NCBI GenBank assembly: GCA_037903475.1
Contig: JBAJFG010000291.1
Span: 62,001-126,000 of the forward strand
Origin: Ancylostoma caninum
Lineage: Eukaryota > Nematoda > Chromadorea > Rhabditida > Ancylostomatidae
Direction of reading: 5' to 3'
Length of the DNA: 64,000 bases
Shown: positions 43,911-56,799 of the stretch, in pieces
Layout of the letters: each line of letters begins with the position of its first letter
How positions within the stretch are numbered: position 1 is the first letter of the stretch
The notes under the pieces: generated by a model
What the model was told of the DNA's origin: nothing
Database searches by the model: none
What the model saw: only the letters and a program-made list of their open reading frames with translations
Translations under genes and position numbers: made by a program

Positions 43911-45318
43911 TTTTTGTGCAAGTCTGGCTTTTTGATCGAGTTGAAATTAATTATAATGAGCAAATTCACAGCGCGATCCAGATTTCCACGAAAAATGGCA
44001 AATCTGCTGATGTGCTTGCTATAGTGTTCTTATTTTTGTCCCATAATTTAAAGCTTTCTAGCAACAGTCAACTGACAAAAGCGCTTGAATGTTCTACTTT
44101 GTTAAAATACACATACCCTGCTAATTTTCGGGTTTTCTGAGTATGTTGGTACAATCTTGTATGCGGTGAATTCTCTGACTCTCTCCCTATTGTTATTCAT
44201 TATTTGAACTGATTCTACTTATTTATTCACCTGTACATGGAATCTCAAGGCTGCATGGAAAATCACGTCAGAAAAAATGAAAGACAAGAACAGAATGCGG
44301 AAAAATCTATCTATCATGAAACCATAGCAAGCAACTAAATCTAGAGGAGCAGCAGTTCACGAAATCCAACGAAGATAAACAAATAATCCAATCTCTCAGG
44401 AACTTGTTCACAAGTACTTTGATATTGTATCTCTATCTCCCAAAGCAATCAGCCCGATATTCGCGGAGGTATGCATCCCAGGCCCGTCCTGGAAACCGGC
44501 AACTTCCGCAGAAGCTCCGGCCATCTGTCTAGGTTGTAATTCGAGATAGTGCACCACATACTTGAGAATGTGTGGCTTGGAGTTCTGTGACAAATAACGA
44601 AAAGAGAATGCCTATTTGCTGGGCTACCGATATTTCGTTTGTGTGATGGCTGGGTCCCTGATGGGAACCTTGTCTTTTATAGGAGTATCTTCTCATGGAA
44701 CACTTGTCTATAAATCACCACATGAACAGACGAGCTTTTTCTCGATATCACCAGCTTGGATTTTTGTGAAACGGTGCTGTACACAGCGAATATTTCTACA
44801 AGGTTTCCATCGCCGGTAATCGACCCTCGCAACCCTTCATGTCGTGACAGCCACGACAACAAAGTCGTTTAATGCAGTTTCTTTGAACAGTTTGCGAACG
44901 TAGTTGACAACCACTGTCCTGAAGTTTATATCGAGTACTGCTGCCAATTACGTACGTATGTCGCGAGTTTGTACCAGCTACATGAATTGTTGTAGCAGTA
45001 TCTTGAATCTCTCTTGTGATAGTGTTTTAACATCAATACTGGAGCCCGGGGTAGCTTCACCGTCATCCTGTTACGTTTTTTTATTAAATGTTGTCGGAAA
45101 TAGTTGCTTATGTGTACTGCTCTACTTCTAGATGCATTAGGTTAATTTGTTTCGACTGCTTTTGCACAGCTCTTGACGGTACACCAGTTTGGTTTACTAC
45201 CTAGATAAAAGAGTAAGTGAGTAGATAAATGCCGTATTCTGCGTCCAGGTAATGGGGATCTCATTTAAGGACTTCTTCACCAATCATACGAGGAGAACGG
45301 CCTTTTCCCCACCATATG
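43911..45318. other. Intergenic, nothing recognised
   Basis: No repeat shared with the rest of the window and no supported reading frame. Confidence 0.4.
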
Positions 45319-45320
45319 TA

Positions 45321-46195
45321 TTAAGTTGATGCAAAAGAAGTGGCGCTTTTTCGTGTTGACTTTATTTTCGTTCGCAGATTTGAAGAACGATAACTTCGGT
45401 AATCCATAAAGGTAATTTAATTAGCAGCGACCATTGCTTATCGTATGAGCCTGTCCCTGATGCCGTACATCTACCCCTCGTGGAACAACCAAGGCAAGAA
45501 CAACAAGAATCTTGCTTTCATATCGTCATGTTTGGCGAATTTTCTCTTGTGGAGTGAGAGTTTCTGCAGCTGGGAAAAGCGGTAGAAATACGGTAATGTC
45601 CTTGGAGAATACGACCACTACACAAATGTTTCCCATTTAAATTATAAAAGTTCAAGCCAGCTCTCGGAAGCAAATTTTGGCCAATATTTGGGTTGCAGAA
45701 AATGGGCTTTTGAGCGTCCTGAGCGTTTTGCCAGCAGACAGTTCGCGACTCTTTGGGGGCCACTACAGCGGTAAATGTTGTTGAAGGTGTACTTTCTAAA
45801 AAACCGTGTGTAGAGAATCACCCAGCAAGAATCCTAGAAATAACAAGGAAAACTCCTCAAAAAGTGCTCTCCCACGTTTCTCCAACAGCGAAGCTGGAGC
45901 TCAAATATGGAGTAAGTACTTACATCATGCCCTATTATAACGAAGGTGTTTTCGACTGTATTGTTTGTAGTGTGATAAAAAAAAACGAAGGAAACTTGAA
46001 AAATCGAGAACGAGGTTTTTAGACATTTCCAATTATTTCACGTCTGCTAACTGCAGCGGAAATCTCCTATACTTAGAGAATGAAAGAGTTTTCTTTGCTC
46101 TACTAGACTTCTGCCATATCTAGATGTAATGGTTTGTCTGAACAAAACTATATTTTCTTGAAAAAAGTGGCGCCATTTCTTTTGCATCAACCTAA
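45321..46195. mobile_element. Deleted mariner-type element
   Basis: Left end TTAAGTTGATGCAAAAGAAG and right end (complement TTAGGTTGATGCAAAAGAAA) are inverted repeats continuing as TGGCGC, each flanked by TA. At 875 bp it is about 400 bp short of a full mariner. No transposase motif could be read with confidence in any frame. A decayed, nonautonomous copy from a family different from the elements at 16584 and 61692 by its termini. Confidence 0.8.
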
Positions 46196-46197
46196 TA

Positions 46198-48940
46198 CAC
46201 AGGCCAAGCATTAGTTACGCATCATGAATTCTTTGAACGTTTTCTGACTTTTTCGTTTTATTTTTCGTGGTGCATATATAAATAAAGAAATGAATAAATA
46301 AATAATTAAAGATCTTGCAAACGATGCCGTCACTACTTTAACAACCAGAACTCACCGACATTAACAACTAGTCTCGTTTGCCATGCCATGCTCCGCCGGC
46401 AGTAAAGTTCTTCTTTTCATTTTTATGCAGATAGCTAGAACAGTTGCTAGGCATTGAGTTACTGGCGCTATTTGCATCTCTAAACGGTCTCACTTGGCTT
46501 CTTGTCCTTCTCTACAGTGAAGGTGACTCTTCCAACAGTCTTTACTTTTTTTGTGCTTCACAGCTGTTTCTTATAGCTGCCATAGTATCATATTTTCTTC
46601 CATGCTATTTATAGCACGACTATGTCGCTAACATTTCTGTAGCTGGTTCCTAAGGATGCGGCGGATTACCAGCAGTGGTGTCGTTTTACGACATTACAAT
46701 GCCTCCAAGCTGTTCGCACAGATAGGCTCTTATATATCGATGGGAAGCGCCGACGTCAACAACTTTTCACATAACTTTCATCTCTATACACTGCTGAGAA
46801 GATATGGCATATAAATTTGCTGTCATATAATTTACATATGCTCAAAGAAGTGAGGAGTCAACGGTTTTAATTCTGAGATAATTCCGACCTTCCATTGTCC
46901 ACCTTAGAGCTCAGTCATAAACAAATGAAAATAGTAGTGAAAGATGAGTATATTGTGAAAAATGAAGAGGAGCGTAGGATAACTCCTGCCCCTGATGAAT
47001 GGGCAATCGGTAATGCTTGTGTTTCTAGTGGAACATCGGGCATCGTTGTCCTTCAAGAATATTAGCTCGGCAAGAAAGTCTTGAGCCGATTTTTTGGAAA
47101 GTTCCAGAACTTTCGATTTTTGATCGGTGGTATGGTAATGATAACACAAGGTATCGGTAATAACATACTCTGTAGCCATCCCTTCCCCTCCTCCACTTCC
47201 CAATTTTCCGGATTTGAAACATTTCTGAACCTTGGATATTACCACGAAAATTTTGCAATTTTGAATCCGAACATCAGTTAACTGGTCCGACCTGATCACT
47301 GGATCTGCGTGGATCTTTTGGCCGAGAGCATGGTGGATTGGCGCCCACCGTGCAGGGAGAGCAACTCCTTGGCGCAGCTGTCGTTGGCACTTTTAAAAGG
47401 GAATACCGACACCACTGTGATCAAGTCGCCCGAACAGTCTTTCAATGCTAAAATATCTCAGAACTGATACTGGAGGTGAGGCACTGCTTTAAAGGACCTC
47501 TGCACACATGTTGTCATTCACACAAACAGTGGATCGTATACTATATATGTTGTTTCACTCGTAAACCGAACCAAGAGTCCAAGTACTTCCTTCTCGAGAT
47601 TCTCTGCAAACAATCTACTTGTGCTGTGGTTTTTGGATCTGAGCATGTTTAGATGTAACTGGCAACCTGCCTCTTTTTATGGACCCTTGTGTATTCAAAT
47701 GAAAAAATAAATATTTGTGGAGGGTAATGCTGTGTTTCTGCGTCAACCAGGTTGGTAGGTGGATTCTTATTCTATTCGGCATGACAATAGCGTCAAAACG
47801 TCCGGCCGCATGGAATAATGGTCCCATTAACGACGTGGTTGGCAGAGTAGTACAGCACTAAATTCTTCGAAAACAATTGGTGGTCCAGACGCTTTCGACT
47901 AATATTATTCTAGGCTTTCGCACTATACGATCTGTGACCGTTGCTCGCTGATCTCCTCCCCATTTATCTTCCCCTCATCTCCTCGCAGCCGCTGTTTACC
48001 TGCACCAGCCGACTGCCAGCTTGAGACCTCCTGTCTTTGCTTTGTCGTATTCTCCATCTTCAACAGCGTTGGCTCGAGATGTCGCCGGTCTACCGAACCG
48101 TGCAAGCCACAAACCTTCCAACTACTCCTCTTTGTAGCGCAACTCTTGTTGTTCGTTCAGTGCAGGAATATTTTGTAATGTTTGAAGAACACATCTTGGT
48201 TTACACTCTATGCATGCGATAGTTCATTACTTTTTGAGCATCATCGCTAGAGTTAAGAAGAAAAATATAGTTATATTTTCGGATAAAAGAAGAACTTCAC
48301 ATCTCTGCGGAACAGATGCGCTTTCCGTTTCTAACGTTCTCTCCATTTTTCGTTCCTTATTGCTTCGAAACATCCTTCCTGTACGTGCCTGGTAAAAAAA
48401 GTTCTATATAAAATTGATGATATATCGAGAAAACGGCTGTAATCCACGGTAAGCACCAGAGCCAACTTCACCATGCACGATGACGCTTCTTATTTAGTAA
48501 CTATTTTCTGTCAGCCCAAGCAGATGGGAGGTATCTGGAAGAATTTGACCACTGTCTTAGAAACCTGCCAAAGGTTAGCAAGGTCAGCAAAAGGGTCTAT
48601 TTGATGTTGACATGACCTGTATGTTTACGTGGCGACTTGAAACGAAATTCTGAGGAAAAAAGACCCTAATGTAACGTAAAACACTTCAACAAAGTCTCAT
48701 TGACGTCTTCAGGAATATCAAAGTTATGAGAATTTCCGAGTGATATCCTGGTTACACCCTTCTCTAACGGCATAGTAGCAGCTGCTAATATTTGAGTACT
48801 CTGAACGGTCAGCAAGTAGCACACCTGGAACAGCCGCTGAGGGCAAGAAATGCGGATAGAGTGAAGAGACTCGCGTGGATTTTCAACTACTCTTTAGCAC
48901 AATATAGCTTAGAATATTTTTGGATAAGCTGCATTTATAG
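46198..48940. other. Intergenic, nothing recognised
   Basis: A 131-codon minus frame at 46904-47299 has no recognised domain. No RNA gene or repeat was seen. Confidence 0.4.
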
Positions 48941-48942
48941 TG

Positions 48943-49045
48943 CATCGGAGTCCGATCCCGTCGGATAACAAAAGATATGTATTGATCATCGTTATCCTAT
49001 GATCGATACGAATCTTTCCTTATCCGACCGGATCGGACTCCGATG
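48943..49045. mobile_element. 103-bp palindromic MITE
   Basis: Terminal inverted repeats of 26 bp: CATCGGAGTCCGATCCCGTC plus GGATAA at the left and its near-exact complement at 49020-49045. The spacer of about 50 bp also contains ATTGATCATCG / CGATCAT-like symmetry. Such a short element is fully nonautonomous. Confidence 0.85.
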
Positions 49046-49099
49046 AAGTACAACTACAGCTATAAACGTACTCTGACGGATATATTCTCAGACAAAGAT

Positions 49100-49195
49100 G
49101 TCGGGACATGCGGAGGACGGTTGCTCTCCTTTCTTAAGGAAGTTCATTGGTCATACAGTGGCCGCCAACTTCGGGACATGCGGAGGACGTGGTCG
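49100..49195. repeat. Direct repeats of CGGGACATGCGGAGGACG
   Basis: TCGGGACATGCGGAGGACG occurs twice, about 70 bp apart, and a diverged copy TTCGGGACATGTGGAGGATG is near 51313. The two places share further phrases, suggesting fragments of one unnamed repeat. Confidence 0.6.
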
Positions 49196-49199
49196 AGGA

Positions 49200-52100
49200 T
49201 TGCGACTAGGCTCGAAAAAACCACAGGACTTGCGGATGATATAGTCGGGGTGCGACATTCCCCCGAACACTGATATAAGCCGCGGATGGGCACGGAGGAA
49301 CATGGCAGGTAACCCCCTCCCCCCCGCTGAGGTCACATATCACAGAGCAGTGAATTCTGCCTATTTTCTCACTACTTGCTGCCCCGCACTCCGTTCTTCT
49401 TCCATTATCACGTTTAATGGTCTTCTTATTCTCATATTCGCTTTAGAAGACTCCATGTAGAATAACGTTTGTTAAGCTTCTCACTTTCATAATCTTTCAA
49501 AAAAAAACTGGCAATCATTGGTATAGCTTCTGTAGTGTCCCTTTTACAATGTGAACTCATAATGATACCTGTTTTGAGAACGGCTATGGAATGTAGCACT
49601 TATAAGTCTATGTAAGTCTATGTGTGCCGTAACAGTCCCTCTCCACAGATCGTTTTCAAGATCTCTATAGTAGTAAAGCCTGTGTGAACTGCCGAGAACG
49701 ATGGTGTACATGATAGACCTCAGAACCATCAGTAACCCCGTTTTTGAACACGTTTTTTGGCTTGCGTGCACAAATTACGGGTCAGCACCGGATCCGACTC
49801 AAACTTCGGTTGTTGCGTGAACAGTTTCCTGGGCTCCTCTTTCACTGACAATTCCATGGATAATGCTCGATCGAATTACGGATGTGAATTGTAGTCTAGC
49901 CAGGAAATGGGTGACGCCCTCTCAGATGACAGGACAAGTGGCTCAGTCAGTATACGGTTAACGCTAGGAAATTTCCGTTATAGCATCTCATAATTTTCCG
50001 TGGTCCGAGGAGATTTGGAGCTGCAGCTCATGTCAGATGGATGTGTTCTTCAGATTCCTCCTAGAACGTGGAGAACTATACGGCAAAGGTTGTAGCATAA
50101 GGTGGATAGTGCCCACGAAACCAGCGTGGAATAGTTTGCCTCTGCGATTTTCGAAGGTGGTTTTCCATGGGACCACGTTATGTAACTCTGGGTGGACATC
50201 AGAGGTGAACCCTGAACAGTTTTTGGATGATGCCTGAACAGTTCCAAAATGTTAACCTGACAAGCTCGGGTGTTCATAGCTGCCTATCAGAAGTCAAACG
50301 GAAAGTACAACTTGCTTCCTCTAATCCATGAGATATTTCCTCTGAAGAGAGATATCTTCGGACACTTTTTCTCTCAAAATTAGAAGTCCCAGTGGGCTAG
50401 CTTTTTATGTGTATTTCTGGCTAGAGAGCACGTATCCGGCCTTGTTCGGTTTTTATTTCCCACAGCTAATTCACACCGAAGAGGAGAATTCCTAGTACTG
50501 ATGAGTTCACTCAAAATGCCTAACATTATCGTTATGAATCTATTCCTCCTTTACCATGGTCTAAACGAAAAGATGGTAGAAGTCGGTCGGATGGTAATTC
50601 CATGAATTGAAAATGTTTGCTATGTTCGTGGGTTCTGGAGAACCCTAGTGGGCCATCCCCGAGCTAGAACATGAATGATTGGTGAGGAACTGCTCGGTAT
50701 TTCAGTTGATGACTTACGCTTGGCCAACTTATTCAGAAACCTCAACGCGCATGTCCACACTGACCCATCCTGAGAGAAAGTTAATAAAATCAAAGAGTCA
50801 ATGGACAATCACTATGCAGATACTATGATGCAATGTGTTCGGCATATTTGGGTTCACCACGGTAGAAAAGTGCAGCCTGCCTCCACTGCTTCGTGAGCAA
50901 AAAAGGAAAATCGGCAAAATGCATAAATAGATGGTTTTAGACTAAACCGTTGTCAAATTTATGTTCAGCGAATTAAAAGGCCATTAGGAATCAATTAGAC
51001 CGGTATTGTCGATGATGTAATCGAGCTTTTGGCGGAAAGTGCTGAAATCTCCATAGCCCTATAGAGGTTACGCATTCAACGTTTGGGCCTGATCGGTGTA
51101 GATCGGGCACTGTAACACTGCTTTCTATTGGAAATTCACTGCTATAAGAACATTAGTGGATGCCTCGACTAGCCCGTCGGTTTTGCGCACGGATGGAGCA
51201 GAGGTGAAGCAGCGAACTGTGAAGCAATCAAAGAGCAATGGTAAATGATCAGAGGGTATGTTCGAAATCCTCGAGCGGTGGTGGGAGTGATATGTTTTGT
51301 TCGAAAACCCCCAGTTCGGGACATGTGGAGGATGGTACCGAGACCTGCGGAGGACTAAACCGGGACTTGTGGTCTGTGACAGACCGGGTCTCCTGACCAA
51401 GCCCTCCGCGTGCCCTGTAGTAGTCCTACGCATGTGTGCGATACTTTGTCCGAGTTGGTGTGTTTCGGATATCATGCTATCATACAAAAGCTCTTCTACG
51501 GATATGCGTATCCATTTATTCCACGGCGTTGTTGACAAATATCCATAATCTGCTGCATGGCCAATTCGCAGCGTCTCTCGCCTACCCATCTCATTTGCAC
51601 CAAGGAAAAAAAACATGGACGGATGAATTACTAGGGTGTAAAACTAAGGATGCGCTCTGACTTCTGTCGCCGTAATGGAGGTCGTTATCGTATACTTATT
51701 CTAAAGTTTTTGACACTGTCTGAATGAGAAATTCTTGGCGCATTTAACAATGTGTGAACTGCTGAGCAGTCTCTATTTTTCGATTTTCAAAGAAATTTAG
51801 AATATGATAGAGGGAATATTTGGTTTGCTTACGGAATTATCTCGCAGAAATCGCCGGATTGAAACACCCCCGAGCTTGATAACCCGAAATTTTGAGTGTC
51901 AATCGAATTTCGATCGTCCTCTTCTCATAACCTATGCTGGGAATTCGTACTTATCTTATATCAGCCATGGACTTGACGCAATCAGGCTATCACTTGTTTC
52001 TATCAGAGAGGCTTTTCTTTGAACAGAAGAATTCTAGAAACCGTGCTGACTCCAGAATTTGGGTGAGCCGTGTTTTGCTTCTTGGCGCAGCTACTTCTTT

Positions 52101-52400
52101 CAAAGAAGGACTCTTTCGTTTGCTTTGCCAGTGGATATCTAATATTTGTGCAAAAATCAAAATCGCAGGTTTTCTGTGCGATGCAAGAGGAAGAGGCATT
52201 AATAGACCTTCCCTTAACTATCTTGACATTCAGAGAATTTTTCTTCAGTAAATTTCAAGTTTCATCGAAGAAAAATCACATTTCCCAGCTGTATGTGAGC
52301 TACCTGTGGACCCTAAAGAACTGGTGAGCCATTCGCATAGCCAAAAAACCTCTAGTTGAAGCGGCAACCACTTACATGAATCTCAATTTGTCAGCACAAC
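49200..52400. other. Intergenic, no supported gene
   Basis: The longest open frame is 163 codons on the - strand (51125-51616). It overlaps the CGGGACATG repeat and has no domain or exon context, so it is not called. Confidence 0.4.
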
Positions 52401-52872
52401 TATGTGTTCTTTTCATAGTTTATGTCCTGTACACGTTGGGCATTTGCTTTCGCCTACGTAACGACGAGCATCCCCTCAGTCTATGTGCCGAGCTCGTGCT
52501 CGTTGGCCAACGTGCCATTATTGTTTACAGCTAACACAGGCACAGATCAGGGTAGATTCCTCGCGCTGGCCTGGCCTTTACAACAGCGGCCTCTCACTGG
52601 GCTCTGGCTGTGGCTGGGCTGGTGGTCGTCCGTTGAGCCAGCCAGATCCACTCAGCTGCAGATCCACTCAGCTGGCTGCACACATATGCGCTTTGTCACA
52701 TATGCTCCTAGGAATCCGTGGAATTTCTGGTTCCTTGCTCCCAACTTTGCTCGAGTCGTGCACTTTGCCTCTTCTTCACAGGCTTTTCATTGTGTCCAAG
52801 GATTGTCTCCACGAATTTTGCGCTAGCCTCCATGCGATCATTGCCTTCGAGTGGAATAGTTGGAATCCTTTC

Positions 52873-52874
52873 AG
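52873..52874 (+). promoter_or_regulatory. Probable spliced-leader acceptor, HSP-12-type gene
   Basis: ATCCTTTCAG ends one nucleotide before the ATG at 52876. No canonical alternating nGAAn heat-shock element was found in the preceding 400 bp. Confidence 0.55.
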
Positions 52875-52875
52875 A

Positions 52876-55800
52876 ATGTCCACGATCGAAGTTACCCACG
52901 AGGCTAAGGTCTGGGACTGGCCACTTCAGAGCAACGAAGGTGTCGTCAAGGTAAGCATCTATTCCTTTCAATTGAATAAGCAGCCTTATCGCTGCTTCAT
53001 ACTCATTTTCAAATATTTTTACTATTTCTCACAAGGAACGCGATCATTCCAGGTGATCAACACCAATGACAAGTTCGAAGTCGGACTTGACGCACAGTTC
53101 TTCTCACCCAAGGAAATCGAAGTGAAAGTGTGCGGCCAAGACTTGCTGATTCATTGTAGACACGAGGTTGGTGGGCGTGAGAATTTCTAGTTCAATAAAT
53201 ACATATTCACTCACCACCGTCTGAGGAGGATTTTTTTTTGGATTGTTGCGAGCCCAGGAGTGCTTACATCTACTCAGTGTTTGAGAACTGGATGAAAATT
53301 CTCCGACAGAATTCCTAGACAAGTTCTCATTGAGCAGTTGTCCTTGTTTTTGAATAACGACCCTTATCTAACAGATGAGGGAACAAGAACTCTAAAGTCG
53401 CGCTCGTATCGCTCAGAATAAATTTCTCCTCTGACGCGAAGAAAAAGCTTCGCGAGCGATTGCAACGACAACAAGTCCACGCGGTGCACGAGATAGGGAA
53501 AGGGTGGGATTGCATCAAAGCCTCCACGGCTTCCCTTATACAATGTCATTATCACTTTTCTCTCTAAGATTGCCACATTTTGAAAATTAGACTCAGATGG
53601 ACATACACGAGTACCGAGTGGTCTGAACCTGCTCGCACTAGCCACGCCCCAGTTTTTCACCTCCCAACGGCATTCGGTTTAACAATGTTCCCGGGAAGAA
53701 AAATTTCAGCATGTATAGTGCGTTCTACCATGGTAGTTCCTAAGCAATTAGAGAAAAAGTTTGTGTGGATGCGACTCGAAGAAGTTGACGTAAACGTTAG
53801 TGCGACCGTGATGAAGGGTTTCATACGACGCGTCGAAATGAAAATTAAGAAATGTTCTGCACTTAGCGCGTGGGACGTCCATGTCGCCAATTTATGTACA
53901 AATAGATGATATAGCGTACAGGTCCCCCTATATCACCGTTTCAGGGAAACACTGCCTTTTGCATCAAGATATTCTTTTCCTTATATGAATGCTCAAATTG
54001 CTGTTACACCTTTTGGGTAAGCAAATGTGTAGGGCGGATAAGTCATTGTACAACGCTGCTCTTCACGTGATAAAAGGAACGAGCTTTAAAGTCGAGTTTT
54101 TGGTATTTTTGAGTCGAGACCATGTGTTGCAGGTGGCCTTGTTTTGGAGCAGATGATCTTATAACTCATTTATCAAATATGCGGCTCGTCATGACAATAT
54201 TTTGCCTGGGAAAATAACAAATTCTTCAAGCAGAGCCGCGAAAGTTACACTTTGGGAAACGCAAGAAGCGCCAGTCTTTCTCTAATGACACTCAGGGCTC
54301 CTCATGAAAATGGATAGTTAGAAATCGGGAAGGGAAAAACTACGGTCACTTCGTACTCCCGCAAGAGTCAACTGTCACCCATTTCGCTTTCAAAAAACGT
54401 TTCCACTCGAGAACGAGGCAATAGCGAGTTATGGATGCACGTAGAAACTATGCTAAAAATGGATGTTACACAACCGCTATATGAAACTCTAAATGGACTG
54501 AACTATGGGATAACTGTGTCTCTTGATATGTAAGACTTTTCTCATCCATCGGTAGTCTGGAAAGGTCTCGTTCTCCGCCATTACTCATAGAGATATCGCA
54601 CTGATTTTGTGAGATCATCCCATAATGGTATTTAGCAAGCTGAGACAGTAGACCACCCACGTGACTGGTAAAGCACGCATGTGCGAACAGAGGAGATCAT
54701 CGCCCTGTTAGAAGCTGATCGCCTTCTCATTCTGTGGAAATAGTGGGAGAGACGAGGGGACACAGAGTGAGACGCTTAGGGAAGCTATTTCTGCTTCTAA
54801 TCGCCTCTCCCATTTATTTCCACAGCATGAAAAGGCGATCAGCTCCTAACAGGGCGATGATCTCCCTTGTTGTCATATCCATGCTTTAGCACTGACGTGG
54901 GTGGCAACGATCAGCTATCCTATACCCCCTGGATGTGAGCTGGCATGCAATCATCTCCTAAAGCGCGGTGGTGAGTTTTGGAATTCAACTCACCGCCATG
55001 ACACTTTACTATGGGCCGTGATTTACATGCAAGAAAAATACCGGCTAGGCTGTGGATGCAGAAAATAGCTATCGTGTTGTAGCCATCGATGCTTATGAGC
55101 TGTGATCAAGCAGGATTGCGGTGCTCTGTGCAGGTTCCTCCATCAGACTGCGTGTTGCAGCTCTTCACAATTTTATTCCTTAATGCTTCAGAAAAACGTG
55201 CAGCTCTCCTTCTTCCTTTTGATCCCTCCTTAAAAGAGATAAAGTTTCATAGGGGCTTTTCCGTCGAACCTTTGCATGCCCTTCGATATATGTAATGTGT
55301 ATCAAAACCATGTGTACACCACAATTTTGACCATAACAAGATTCCAGTTTACTCGGTTTGACTGAGCTGATTATATAGCAGCGAGACAGTCAGTTTCAGT
55401 CTTTCAAAAAAAGGAAATCAGAATACGATTCAGACTAATAGGGAAAAAGGCGTTTTGCTGTGGTAAAAAAAATTAAGGTGTCCTATAGTTTTGATATGCT
55501 GTACTAGACCTTTTAGCTTCTTTCGAGATTTCAAGGAGCAGTATCTTACCGCTTCCTTTAGGCTTGATAGTGGGTTGCATTCTGAATACATATATTTCAA
55601 CCAGAGGCTATCATAGATAGGATAACATTTGTGTCCACAACCAGTGAGATCAGCACTATCACAACCATTCACCCCAACAGATTTTGTTTAAATGCTTTTT
55701 TTTCACACAGATTCGTCAAAAAAAAACAACCACGAAGTAGCCTGTGCTAATTACGTTTTATTCGAGTTCAATCGCGATAATCATTCAATAATTTAATCTC

Positions 55801-55980
55801 AATCTTTAAATTTCATTTAAGTTTAATCAATTGCAGTCTCGCTCTGACGAGCACGGTACGGTCGCTCGTGAGGTTCACCGCGCCTACAAGCTCCCACCTG
55901 ATGTCGACGTCACCACCGTGAAGAGCCACCTTACCAACAGAGGTGTACTGAACATCACTGCCAACAAAGTCGGCAAGTAA
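52876..55980 (+). CDS. Small heat-shock protein, HSP-12 type
   Basis: Three exons: 52876-52950, 53053-53166 and 55837-55980, giving 110 aa. The short N-terminus (MSTIEVTHEAKVWDWPLQ) leads straight into an alpha-crystallin domain. FEVGLDAQFFSPKEIEVKV is the first conserved strand pair, LLIHCRHE the next. REVHRAYKLPPDVD corresponds to the conserved R-x-Y-x-LP motif, and GVLNITANK to the final GVLxI strand. There is almost no C-terminal extension and no IxI motif. That architecture, and the WDWPLQ start, match the nematode HSP-12 group, which in C. elegans are small proteins reported as poor chaperones that do not form the large oligomers typical of small HSPs. Intron 2 is 2.67 kb and hosts a MITE. 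The cytosol is the likely site of action. ATTAAA at 56052 is the probable poly(A) signal. Confidence 0.94.
54653..55020. mobile_element. Hairpin MITE in the HSP-12-type intron
   Basis: Inverted arms at 54653-54757 and 54804-54905 share ACCCACGTGACTGGTAAAGC-like ends and GGAGATCATCGCCCTGTTA, pairing over about 100 bp around a spacer of about 45 bp. The right side continues to 55020 with GGTGGTGAGTTTTGG and TCACCGCCATGACAC up to ACTATGGGCC, which ties it to the copies at 42929 and 43835. It is a large contributor to the size of the intron. Confidence 0.75.
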
Positions 55981-56051
55981 AGAACTGCAGTACCTTAGAG
56001 GTCTGCTTAATTTTGTCCAGCTCAGTTGCGCTTTGTAACACGAATTGTATC

Positions 56052-56057
56052 ATTAAA
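56052..56057 (+). terminator. Poly(A) signal of the HSP-12-type gene
   Basis: ATTAAA 71 bp after the stop codon, followed by a T-rich stretch. Confidence 0.6.
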
Positions 56058-56099
56058 ATCTCTTTGTTTTTTTTTTGTATGTTTTCTTATTGATATTTT

Positions 56100-56795
56100 A
56101 TATAACTATAATATATGAATGAAGTTTTTGTCATAAGAATTATTGTGATATATGATATAATTATAATCAAGCGGTTCAATGCTGACGGAAGAATGACATG
56201 ATAGAACTTCTTACCGAAGCCTGAAGAGGCATTAGTGAGTTCTCATCATTGAATGGCAACCAATGAGAACAATTTGTTCCTAGATTAAACTTCAACTATG
56301 ACATTGCAGAACTTGATGAAACTGTGCACCTTTTTGAAAACATGAAGTATTCAGAAGCACAGTCTCTGGCCGGCCCGTAAGTGCTCCAAAAGTTACACAC
56401 AAAACTACGCCAAACTGCAGTAGAAGTTCAAAGAAGGGTTGAATAACGAAGGGTTGCTAGTGAGATTCTAAAAGTTCCACACCTCTTGGGGTTACGGAAG
56501 CAAAAAAAACCCCTTATGTACAGCAGTGTTGCGGGTGTACATCTGCACCCCTCCACCTCGTTTTCATCCCAGGTTTTCTTTAGGCCGGTTCTCAGGATTT
56601 AAAACTAGGTGTCAGCACCAATGGGAGCTCGTTTTTAAATTCCTCAAGGTCTAGCTTGAAAATTTTACCTTAGGCTGCTATTAGGTCAACGATTTAAAGA
56701 ACGCAGTAGGCCCGCAATTCATTCTTTCAGAACAAGTTTGATATGCACACTTAAATCAGACATTCGTGCGGAAGTCCCGCCTGACCAAACGGCCT
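56100..56795. other. Intergenic, nothing recognised
   Basis: AT-rich DNA between the HSP-12-type gene and the 3' end of the RTE retrotransposon. No gene or repeat is supported. Confidence 0.4.
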
Positions 56796-56799
56796 ATTA

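Noticed and set aside
51125..51616. 163-codon minus-strand frame
   Set aside because: Overlaps a dispersed CGGGACATG repeat and shows no family features.
52400..52875. Heat-shock elements upstream of the HSP-12-type gene
   Set aside because: GAA and TTC blocks occur (near 52720 and 52864) but with wrong spacing for alternating nGAAn units.
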